DNA from: an uncultured Roseivirga sp.
Lineage (GTDB): Bacteria; Bacteroidota; Bacteroidia; Cytophagales; Cyclobacteriaceae
Length of the DNA stretch: 64,000 nt
Direction of reading: 5' to 3'
Assembly: GCA_947493005.1 (NCBI GenBank)
Contig: CANLOY010000002.1
Location: 1 to 64,000, forward strand
Part shown: one piece after another, positions 8,183-15,665 of the stretch
Layout: each line of letters opens with the position of its first letter
Position numbering within the stretch: position 1 is the first letter of the stretch
Notes under the pieces: generated by a model
What the model saw: the letters and a program-made list of their open reading frames with translations, nothing else
What the model was told of the DNA's origin: nothing
Databases searched by the model: none
Made by a program: the position numbers and the translations under genes

Positions 8183-10684
8183 ATGAGTATCAAATCGTAC
8201 ATATCGCCAATATTAACGCTTCAAGCATTTCTGTTTTTATGCTCAGTAGTACATGGAAAAGAACTAACAATAACAGAAAATGTAGCTCCTGAAATAAGTA
8301 TAAGTGCCCCTTCTAACGCTTCCGTAAACATTTATAGTGACCATGTTTCCTATACAATAACTTATACCAACGCTTCTGTAATCACATTAAACAATGATGA
8401 TATCTCACTGAATACCACTGGCAATGTCACTGCCAGCTTTACTATAACAGGCACTGGTAACACAAGAACCATCACTTTCGCTCACCAAGGCACAAACCCT
8501 CTGGGGCAAGGAACAGGTACATTAGGTTTTACTATAGCTGCTGGTTCAGCTGAAGATGACACTGGAGCCCCAGCTCCGTCAGTAACGAGCTCAACGTATA
8601 TTATCGACCTGCAACCACCTACAGTGTCAATTTCACCAGTTACAACAGCTGTTACTACCAATTCTTCCATTCAAATGAGAGTTACATATTATGGTGCAGA
8701 CAATATTAACCTAGGTGTTAACTTCCTTAACATTAATTCCAAAACAGGTTCAGCGAGTTTTGGTTCTTATGAAATTGAAGTAGACCCTGAAAATCCAGAT
8801 GCCAGAATAGTCACTTTAAACAACCCTTCGGGTGGTGGAATTATTGAGTTTATTGTCATAGAAGGTTCTGCGAGCGATAATGCTGGAAATTATGTTCTGG
8901 AACATACTATATTCGAAATAACAGTATTATCTGCAGATTTAGGTGACCCACGTTCTAAAATTGCATCTGATGTACTTTACATTCCTGCTGATGGAACCAC
9001 TCAGGCCAACCTCACGGTATCCCTGGTAGATGCTGATGGCAATCCCATGAGCAAGTATAGTGGAGAAGTTGAGCTATCGGCAAAATCAAGCGATGTACTT
9101 TCTAGCACGGTCACTTTTAGTCCAGCTGGAACCCAACAGGGAAAAACGATTGCTACATATGAAAATGTTGGTCATACGTATAGTGCCAGCATATCCAATA
9201 CCGCTGTCGAATTAATTACTTTGTCATTTACACTCGATGGAGAAATATCATATTACCCACTCAATATCTATTTCTACGACCCTGCTGTTGGGCCTCCTGA
9301 TCCATTAGGTGTTGTCATAGGACCACCTTCTGTTACAGAAACCATCTCTGGGCCTATTCAGTTCGAAGTCACCATTACAGGTGCCACTTCAATTAATATG
9401 GATGCAAATAATGTGGCCATTAGTGTTGATACAAGTCCTAACAATTTCGTATTAACAGAAGGTCAAGGCACTGTTGAAAATCATCCTACAGACCCTGATA
9501 AAAGAATAGTAACTCTCAATAATTTTGGCGGGGAAGGTACAATCAGGTTACACATTTTTTCATCTGACAGCTACAACAACTTCATTGCCACTGGTTACTT
9601 AGGAGAAGTCCTTGAAGGAAATTGGGAGTCTGATCCAATCACCGTTATTTCTGACATAGATTATGACAATGCAAATACCAGATTAATTGCAAACCCTCAA
9701 TTACTCATTGCTGATGGTGTTACCAACACAACAATTACTTTAGAAGCTGCTGATGCTACCGGAACATTGATATCTCACCCTCCTGGTAGAGTTTCTTTTG
9801 AAGTGTATAGTGGCTCTGAGTTATCTGAGACAACAATTCGTACAGGAAACATTTACAACAACGATTACACAGTAAGTTTTAGATTCAGAAATACGGTAAG
9901 CGAAGTAGTTACAGTACGCGCCTATTTAAACGGCCATTTAATAGCCAATTCTGTCAATGTTCAGTTTTCTCAGTTCATAGCCTCCCCAAACCTCGAACAA
10001 TCATCTGTATTAACCCAATCTGTATCAGGCCCACTTTTGGCTAATGGCACTTCTGAGGCACTCATTACAGTTATACTCAGAGATGTTCAAGGCAACCCTT
10101 ACCCTCGGTCAGGAGGAACAATCGCTCTAAATAGTACAGGATCAGGAATAATAGGCAATGTTATAGACAATCAGGATGGTTCATATAACGCCCATATAGT
10201 AAACAACACTGCAGAAACTGTTACCATATCTGCCACATTGAATGGAGAACCTCTGACTAGTACCAGCTCTATTGTCTTCGGTTCTTTGGATCAAACTGAT
10301 GTGAAAGGAAAGATCACAATTCTAAATGCATCACATGCAACTGGCTACCCTTCCAACTTCTACGATGTTCAGGTTTCATTCGAAGATGAAACTTCTAAAT
10401 ACACCATCTCAGATCTTAAATATGGTATGCAAGTTATAGATCAAAACTTTCGCTTCTATGAAGTCATTCAAACTAGCATAGGAGGAGATGATAGCATGTT
10501 GCTTTTAAAAGACAACTATGAATCCGACCAAACACCTTTTGGCCAGGGTGTCATTTACTATAGTTCCAGTAGAGGGTTTCCAAGGATGGTAGTTGGTATT
10601 TCTGCACAATTAGAAACGTTTATCAAATCTTGGATTAGCAGGGCCATAGATAGAGAAATGCAAAAAATCAGAACCAGAAACTAA
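8183..10684 (+). CDS. Exported Ig/invasin-like protein with one C-terminal shared module
   Basis: A signal peptide covers about residues 1-25 (FLFLCSVVHGKE). Bacterial Ig-like domains of the APEISISAPS type lie near residues 33-230 and 370-480. Intimin/invasin-like domains, each opening with an ADG or ANG turn (IPADGTTQANLTV, LIADGVTNTTITL, LLANGTSEALITV), lie near 255-365, 490-600 and 610-700. Residues about 706-833 are a fourth copy of the module shared with the two upstream genes (SFEDETSKYT, QVIDQN, VVGISAQLETFI). The start is 11 nt after the preceding stop, with an AGAAAGGG stretch before the ATG. There is no T9SS sorting domain. It is followed after 63 nt by a small type B T9SS protein, so the whole group is probably one transcription unit. 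Confidence 0.88.
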   Translation: MSIKSYISPILTLQAFLFLCSVVHGKELTITENVAPEISISAPSNASVNIYSDHVSYTITYTNASVITLNNDDISLNTTGNVTASFTITGTGNTRTITFAHQGTNPLGQGTGTLGFTIAAGSAEDDTGAPAPSVTSSTYIIDLQPPTVSISPVTTAVTTNSSIQMRVTYYGADNINLGVNFLNINSKTGSASFGSYEIEVDPENPDARIVTLNNPSGGGIIEFIVIEGSASDNAGNYVLEHTIFEITVLSADLGDPRSKIASDVLYIPADGTTQANLTVSLVDADGNPMSKYSGEVELSAKSSDVLSSTVTFSPAGTQQGKTIATYENVGHTYSASISNTAVELITLSFTLDGEISYYPLNIYFYDPAVGPPDPLGVVIGPPSVTETISGPIQFEVTITGATSINMDANNVAISVDTSPNNFVLTEGQGTVENHPTDPDKRIVTLNNFGGEGTIRLHIFSSDSYNNFIATGYLGEVLEGNWESDPITVISDIDYDNANTRLIANPQLLIADGVTNTTITLEAADATGTLISHPPGRVSFEVYSGSELSETTIRTGNIYNNDYTVSFRFRNTVSEVVTVRAYLNGHLIANSVNVQFSQFIASPNLEQSSVLTQSVSGPLLANGTSEALITVILRDVQGNPYPRSGGTIALNSTGSGIIGNVIDNQDGSYNAHIVNNTAETVTISATLNGEPLTSTSSIVFGSLDQTDVKGKITILNASHATGYPSNFYDVQVSFEDETSKYTISDLKYGMQVIDQNFRFYEVIQTSIGGDDSMLLLKDNYESDQTPFGQGVIYYSSSRGFPRMVVGISAQLETFIKSWISRAIDREMQKIRTRN

Positions 10685-10747
10685 TAGACCTAGAGAAGGA
10701 ATGAAATAAGGAAAACAGGAGTATTTGACACATCAAAAAAGAGGATT

Positions 10748-11269
10748 ATGAAACGTATATATATTATCTCACTATTGTTTATAAGCATGAGTGCATTAGC
10801 TCAACAGGTAATTTCATCGCAAGGTGGAAGCTATAGCAATGCCAGCTACAGTATAGATTTTACGATTGGTGAGGTAGTAACTCCTACCCTTTCCAATACG
10901 AGCTACATTGTTACTCAAGGTTTTATTCAACCTATTGTTGGTATGACTGAAGTACCTGATGATTTACTCGACTATATCAAAGCAAACATAGCCAGTGCCA
11001 TTACTCCAAACGGAGATGGCATGAATGATTATTGGAAAATTCCCGGCATTGAGAATTTCCCCAATAATGATGTGAAAATCTATAATCGCGCTGGTAATCT
11101 GATTTTTAAAATAGAGGGATACAATAACCAAGACAAGGTATGGAAAGGAGAATCCGATCAGGGTTTACTCAATAAGTCCAACATCGCTATAACAGGCACA
11201 TATTTCTATGTAGTCAACCTGGGGCCAGGTCAGCCTTCTATCAGCGGTTTCATTCACTATAAACGTTAA
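10748..11269 (+). CDS. Small T9SS cargo protein with gliding-motility-type (type B) C-terminal sorting domain
   Basis: A signal peptide (MKRIYIISLLFISMSALAQQ) is followed by the short SYSIDFTIGEVV...VTQGFIQP segment common at the N-side of Bacteroidota sorting domains. Residues about 88-173 are a type B CTD (gliding motility-associated C-terminal family): AITPNGDGMNDYWKIPG, VKIYNRAGNLIF, and a final GTYFYVVNL...GFIHYKR. Such domains direct outer-membrane passage by the T9SS. The protein is almost nothing but signal peptide and sorting domain, which is unusual for a cargo. It is followed after 4 nt by a PorP/SprF gene, the usual partner of type B cargo. I infer that it could act as an anchor or carrier for the upstream collagen-like and Ig proteins, which lack a sorting domain of their own. 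Confidence 0.9.
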   Translation: MKRIYIISLLFISMSALAQQVISSQGGSYSNASYSIDFTIGEVVTPTLSNTSYIVTQGFIQPIVGMTEVPDDLLDYIKANIASAITPNGDGMNDYWKIPGIENFPNNDVKIYNRAGNLIFKIEGYNNQDKVWKGESDQGLLNKSNIAITGTYFYVVNLGPGQPSISGFIHYKR

Positions 11270-11273
11270 TATC

Positions 11274-12200
11274 ATGAAGAATTTAATTAGACTCATTTTG
11301 ATATATACCGTAGTAGTGCTATTGCCTTCCAGAGTAACAGCACAACAACAGGCGCTTTATGCTCAGTATATGTTCAACCAGATGGTCATTAACCCTGCAT
11401 ATACAGGTAGCAACGGCTATACACGAGGCGTTTTTAGTTTAAGGCAGCAATGGGTTGGTCTGGAGGGGGCGCCTAATACACAGACTTTCACTATAGATGC
11501 TCCTATAAACAAAAACAGAAGTGCCGCATTAGGAGCTATTCTTATAGCCGACAAAATCGGTGTCACAAGCCAGAATGGAGCATTTCTTACTTATTCAAAA
11601 TCTGTAAGGCTAAATGAGACCTACAAGTTATCCATGGGGCTTCAGGGAGGTGTTTATAACTACAAGTTTGAAGAAAGCAAGCTCAACAACATAGACCCTG
11701 ACCCTATTATTGGTGGTGATATTAACGCGCTAAGATCGAATTTTGGTCTTGGTCTCTTTCTTGAATCGCAGCGGTTCTTCTTCGGTCTCTCTATTCCACA
11801 AACCATCGAGAGTAGTCTGGATTTGAATAATGAGGATTCAGATGCCAAAGCCAGAAGACATTATTTCACCAATATGGGATATGTAATCACCCTTAATAAA
11901 GACCTCAAATTAAAACCTAATGTACTAGCTACAATGGTGGAAGGAAATCCACTGCAGATCGATTTTAACATGAGTTTGTTCATAAGAGAGTTGCTCTGGT
12001 TCGGGCTGAGCTATCGATCTTTCGATGCAATGGATGTCATACTTCAAGCTCGATTAACTGACAGAATTCAATTCGGCTATGCCTATGATTTTGCCAATAC
12101 TAAAACAGGATTAAGAAGGATAAACGGAGGCTCACATGAATTCATGCTCACTTTCAATCTACTTTCCAGAGATAAATATACTTCACCTAGATACTTCTAA
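11274..12200 (+). CDS. PorP/SprF-family outer-membrane protein of the type IX secretion system
   Basis: A signal peptide is followed by the family hallmark QQALYAQYMFNQMVINPAY near the N-terminus, then beta-strands typical of a 14-stranded outer-membrane barrel. The C-terminus has the usual Gly-rich hairpin and HEFMLTFNL strand. The length of 308 aa is normal for PorP/SprF. Members are needed for secretion or surface attachment of particular T9SS cargoes; SprF of Flavobacterium johnsoniae serves the type B cargo SprB. The position 4 nt after a type B CTD gene suggests a cargo-specific partner. The stop codon overlaps the next ATG by one base (TAATG), indicating translational coupling. It is probably one of several paralogues, so I give no symbol. 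Confidence 0.93.
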   Translation: MKNLIRLILIYTVVVLLPSRVTAQQQALYAQYMFNQMVINPAYTGSNGYTRGVFSLRQQWVGLEGAPNTQTFTIDAPINKNRSAALGAILIADKIGVTSQNGAFLTYSKSVRLNETYKLSMGLQGGVYNYKFEESKLNNIDPDPIIGGDINALRSNFGLGLFLESQRFFFGLSIPQTIESSLDLNNEDSDAKARRHYFTNMGYVITLNKDLKLKPNVLATMVEGNPLQIDFNMSLFIRELLWFGLSYRSFDAMDVILQARLTDRIQFGYAYDFANTKTGLRRINGGSHEFMLTFNLLSRDKYTSPRYF

Positions 12201-14026
12201 TGATGAACAGACTTGCACCTAAATACAAATCATCGCTGGTCAGCACATATTTCACATTAGTGCTGATGCTTATCTCAACATCTACCCTATTAGGTCAGAA
12301 AAATATTGCCGATGTCCTAAAATCTTATGAAGAAAGGGGGAATAAACTTTATGAGGCAGGCCAATATGAAAAAGCCATCAAAGCCTTCAATATTTTACTG
12401 GAAGAAAACAGGTCACTTGTAGATACCAAGCGAAAACTTGCTTACGCTTATTGGGAACAGAGAAACCCTGAAAAAGCAAGAAAGTGGTTTGAAGAGTTGA
12501 TTAATGAGGATCGGATGGATTTGACTCCTGAAGAGCACATTGCATACATCGGTACATTGGTAAGTGGCAAGCATCATAATAAAGCTGAGAAGGAGCTTCA
12601 GAAATTCTTAGAGGAAGATCCTAACAATCAACAAGCACTACGCTACCTAGAAAGTATCAGAAATGTAGATCAATACTATGAAGATGCCTGGAGATACAAG
12701 ATTCAGAACTTAAAACTGAACACTCACGAAGATGATTTTCTGGCTGGTTTATATCGTGACAGCTTGATGATATTAGTTTCTGGAAGAAACAATATCCAAA
12801 GGGTAACCAAATCGGAAGAAGAAGAAATAGATGATCTGGACTTATTCCAGATACCTTTAAAATCGATAAATGACTTAAAGGTTGAGCCTTTCGGTGATGG
12901 AAAACTGAACACCAAATATCCCGAAGGGCCTGTTACTTTTATTACAGATTACCTTGTGGTATTTGCCAGAAGTATTCCCAGTGATGACAGCGACAATGGG
13001 GTTTACCGTTTGAAATTATACTACTCTAAGCTTATTAAGGGAAAATGGAGCAAACCTGAGGTACTATCTTTAAATGCTGATGGAAGCTCATCTGGTCATC
13101 CAGTCTATGACAAAAAAACTGGGTATCTATACTTTTCTTCGGACAGAGATGGTGGTTACGGAGGTAACGACCTATATCGTAGTCAGTTCTCGAATCAAAA
13201 ATGGGAAGAGCCTGAAAATCTTGGCAGTCCAATTAATACAAGTGGAGATGAGATGTTTCCTACCCTTAAGAATGACAGCCTTTTCTACTCTACCGATGGG
13301 CATGGCGGCTTAGGAATGTTAGATATTGTGGTAACGAACATTCAGGATACCACTCAATCTGTTCATAACCTTGGAGTTCCCATAAACTCCAATTATGACG
13401 ACTTCAACCTTACCTGGAGAAAGACAGGTAACCGCGGCTTCTTCTCCTCTAACAGAATGGGTGATGTATGGAAAGACGAAATCTATTCTTTCGAATATGA
13501 TAATACTGTTCTACAAGAAAAATCAGAAGAACCAGAAGCAATAGTTGAAGAAGAGGCTCCTCAGCTTGAAGAAAGTGATATTGAAGAAATTCCTGAAGAC
13601 AATGAAAACTATGAAGTAAGTGAGGAAACAGTTCTCCCTGAATCATCCAAGGTAGAGCCCGTTCAGGAATTACTTGCAAACCAGATTAGCCTGGGAACAC
13701 TGGTATTTTTCAACTTTGAACGTTACTCCGTTGCAGATCATCCTGATAATGCGAAGCGACTTACTTCAATTGAGCAAATACTAATAGACAACCCTACTTC
13801 TATATTAGAAATAACAGGCCATACTGATTACTACGGTGGCGAAGATTACAATCTGGAATTAGGTCAAAAAAGAGCCAATGCGGTAAGAGACTACTTTGTT
13901 TCAAAAGGCTTTTCAGAAGAAAGATTTGTCACTATATCAAAAGGCGAGAATCAGCCTATGTCCTCTAACGAATCATTTATGGGTAGGCGGCTCAACAGGC
14001 GTGTCGAATTTAAGCTTACACTTTAA
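12200..14026 (+). CDS. TPR / PD40 beta-propeller / OmpA-family envelope protein
   Basis: A signal peptide ends near TLLGQ. Residues about 30-170 are TPR helices (GNKLYEAGQYEKAIKAFN). Residues about 225-440 are a WD40-like PD40 propeller with blades such as YFSSDRDGGYGGNDLY and FYSTDGHGGLGMLDI. After an acidic linker, residues about 490-608 are an OmpA-type peptidoglycan-binding domain (ITGHTDYYGG, NLELGQKRANAV, GRRLNRRVEF). The order resembles the T9SS-associated PorE-type proteins but lacks their extra regulatory beta-sandwich. No lipobox Cys is visible, so it is probably periplasmic and soluble. It overlaps the PorP/SprF gene by one base, a pairing seen widely in Bacteroidota, and probably tethers the cargo/PorP complex to peptidoglycan. 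Confidence 0.92.
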   Translation: MMNRLAPKYKSSLVSTYFTLVLMLISTSTLLGQKNIADVLKSYEERGNKLYEAGQYEKAIKAFNILLEENRSLVDTKRKLAYAYWEQRNPEKARKWFEELINEDRMDLTPEEHIAYIGTLVSGKHHNKAEKELQKFLEEDPNNQQALRYLESIRNVDQYYEDAWRYKIQNLKLNTHEDDFLAGLYRDSLMILVSGRNNIQRVTKSEEEEIDDLDLFQIPLKSINDLKVEPFGDGKLNTKYPEGPVTFITDYLVVFARSIPSDDSDNGVYRLKLYYSKLIKGKWSKPEVLSLNADGSSSGHPVYDKKTGYLYFSSDRDGGYGGNDLYRSQFSNQKWEEPENLGSPINTSGDEMFPTLKNDSLFYSTDGHGGLGMLDIVVTNIQDTTQSVHNLGVPINSNYDDFNLTWRKTGNRGFFSSNRMGDVWKDEIYSFEYDNTVLQEKSEEPEAIVEEEAPQLEESDIEEIPEDNENYEVSEETVLPESSKVEPVQELLANQISLGTLVFFNFERYSVADHPDNAKRLTSIEQILIDNPTSILEITGHTDYYGGEDYNLELGQKRANAVRDYFVSKGFSEERFVTISKGENQPMSSNESFMGRRLNRRVEFKLTL

Positions 14027-14055
14027 ACACATCCATTAACGAAACCCTAGAACTT

Positions 14056-14451
14056 ATGAAAGCATCACCACAAGAAACAATAATATGTAATGCCAAACTG
14101 GAACATGCCGGTGAACTCTATTCATTACTTCAGGAATCCAGAAAAGGACAAATGTGCTCCGAAAGTGCTTTCAGAAAAAAATTCTGGCAAAACCTTTACG
14201 ATATAGATTTCAAATATTTAGTAGCTATTGATTCCGATGGAGTCGTAGGGTTTATAGGAATTCACTTGGTCAACTCACTCTACTTTGAAGAGCCTGTAGC
14301 AACTGTAGAAAACCTTGTGATAAAGAAAACAAGCAAAAGTACATCCGTCAAGAAAAAGTTAATTCGAGCTATACAAAACCTCATCCGTAGTCAGAATGTA
14401 TCACTGAACATTAGTCTCATGAATAGTGAAATTCAACTAGCTCAGGCTTAA
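14056..14451 (+). CDS. GNAT-fold protein, short and with degenerate acetyl-CoA loop
   Basis: There is no signal peptide. By eye it follows the GNAT pattern: an N-terminal helix region (ELYSLLQESRK), strand 4 VVGFIGIHLV and strand 5 ATVENLVI, resembling PhnO-like members. The segment after strand 5, which normally carries the Q/R-x-x-G-x-G/A pyrophosphate-binding loop, reads KKTSKSTSVKKKLI and has no glycine. The protein stops soon after strand 6 (LNISLMNSEIQLAQA), where the last helix and strands of a 140-160 aa GNAT would follow. No continuation is visible in other frames after the stop. It may be a non-catalytic GNAT relic or a regulatory protein. It lies 29 nt after the OmpA-family gene and before a terminator, so it is probably the last gene of the operon. 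Confidence 0.6.
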   Translation: MKASPQETIICNAKLEHAGELYSLLQESRKGQMCSESAFRKKFWQNLYDIDFKYLVAIDSDGVVGFIGIHLVNSLYFEEPVATVENLVIKKTSKSTSVKKKLIRAIQNLIRSQNVSLNISLMNSEIQLAQA

Positions 14452-14536
14452 TGTAAATAATCAAACACAATACCCAAGATCCCTTAACTACGACATAATG
14501 ATTGCTCAGCAGCGTTCATTTGTTTTGGTCAATTCA

Positions 14537-14565
14537 AAAAGCCACTTCATACGGAAGTGGCTTTT
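14537..14565 (+). terminator. Rho-independent terminator ending the collagen/Ig/PorP operon
   Basis: The 8-bp stem GCCACTTC / GAAGTGGC has a 5-nt loop (ATACG) and is flanked by AAAA and TTTT that extend the pairing and give the U-tract. It lies 86 nt after the GNAT-like gene and immediately before the promoter of the next gene. Confidence 0.85.
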
Positions 14566-14567
14566 AC

Positions 14568-14599
14568 TTTGATCTATCCTGAAAATTAAAATATATTTG
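14568..14599 (+). promoter_or_regulatory. Bacteroidota-type promoter of the MORN/TonB-C gene
   Basis: A TTTG (-33 type) at 14568-14571 and a perfect TAnnTTTG (-7 type, TATATTTG) at 14592-14599 are separated by 20 nt, matching the known Bacteroidota sigma-ABfr consensus. The predicted start of transcription is about 20-25 nt before the ATG at 14629, just after the preceding terminator. Confidence 0.75.
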
Positions 14600-14628
14600 T
14601 CAAAATTTTAATATATCAAAGAAACAGA

Positions 14629-15564
14629 ATGAAGAGATTATTGATTCTAATCCTCTTGTTTTTTACCCTACCCACTCTTAGCAAAGCCCAAGCAGATACT
14701 ACATATTTCTATTCCAACGGCTCTAAAGTCTCTAACAAGAACACTAAAAGTGCAGATTATTATGAATTAAATTCTGGTAAAGAAAGAAAAGGAAAGATTG
14801 AACGATTTTATGTCAATCATAAACCTTATGGATACGCTAATTACTCTGAAAATAAACAACATGGTAATTATGTTATACTCTATTCAAGCGGGAACATTAA
14901 GGAATCTGGTTTATATGAAAACGGTAAGGCCGTTGGAATGAGAAAAAGAAGGTATCAAAATGGTACAATGAGATCAACAGAACTTATGAAAGGCTATGTC
15001 CATTACCACCAACCAAGGCTTGTCAACGCTTGGGACTCTTTAGGAAATCTTGTGGTTTCCAACGGGGAAGGCACCTATCGAAACGCTCTTTTTCATAATG
15101 ATAAACTGGTAGAAGAGGGTACTTTAACAAAAGGCTTTAGGACTGGTCTATGGATCACTTCAAACTCAGAAAGAGTTCTTTATAAAGACACTTACAATGA
15201 CGAAGGGAAGTTAATCTCTGGTGTAAGCTATGATGATAAGGGAAAATCGTATAAGTACACAGAGTTTGAAGAGGATGCAACTTTTAAGGGAGGAATGGCA
15301 GCTTGGAATAGTTTTTTAGCCAGAAACCTAAAGTATCCTCTAGAAGCTAAAAGGTATGGAGAAGAAGGTAATGTGTATTTGACTTTTATCATTGACGAAA
15401 ATGGAGATATAAAAGATGAAGAGATAAGTAGAGGAGTCAGTAGATCATGTAATGAAGAGGCCTTAAGAGTACTAAAACGGTCGAAAAAATGGATTCCAGG
15501 CAAACAAAGAGGACAACCAGTCACTCAACGAATGAATCTTAGAGTGGTATTTAGATTGAAATAA
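14629..15564 (+). CDS. Exported MORN-repeat protein with TonB C-terminal domain
   Basis: Residues 1-21 are a cleavable-looking signal peptide (FTLPTLSKAQA). Residues about 40-205 contain MORN/YwqK-like repeats (YANYSENKQHGNYVILYSSG, GLYENGKAVG, EGTLTKGFRTGLW). Residues about 215-311 are a TonB C-terminal domain: a KYPLEA start, GNVYLTFIIDENGDI, and a conserved EALRVLKRSKKWIPGKQRG before the last strand. Classic TonB has an uncleaved transmembrane anchor and a Pro-rich linker; neither is seen here, so the protein is probably periplasmic and not an energy transducer in the strict sense. It has its own promoter and is convergent with the giant minus-strand gene. Function unknown. Confidence 0.88.
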   Translation: MKRLLILILLFFTLPTLSKAQADTTYFYSNGSKVSNKNTKSADYYELNSGKERKGKIERFYVNHKPYGYANYSENKQHGNYVILYSSGNIKESGLYENGKAVGMRKRRYQNGTMRSTELMKGYVHYHQPRLVNAWDSLGNLVVSNGEGTYRNALFHNDKLVEEGTLTKGFRTGLWITSNSERVLYKDTYNDEGKLISGVSYDDKGKSYKYTEFEEDATFKGGMAAWNSFLARNLKYPLEAKRYGEEGNVYLTFIIDENGDIKDEEISRGVSRSCNEEALRVLKRSKKWIPGKQRGQPVTQRMNLRVVFRLK

Positions 15565-15665
15565 AAAAGACCTTTGGTTAAACTCAAACTGGAATTGGCT
15601 CTCTTTCCTAGATTCACTAAATAATCTATGGAATGCTATTGACTTCTCCGTTACCATTAAACGAA

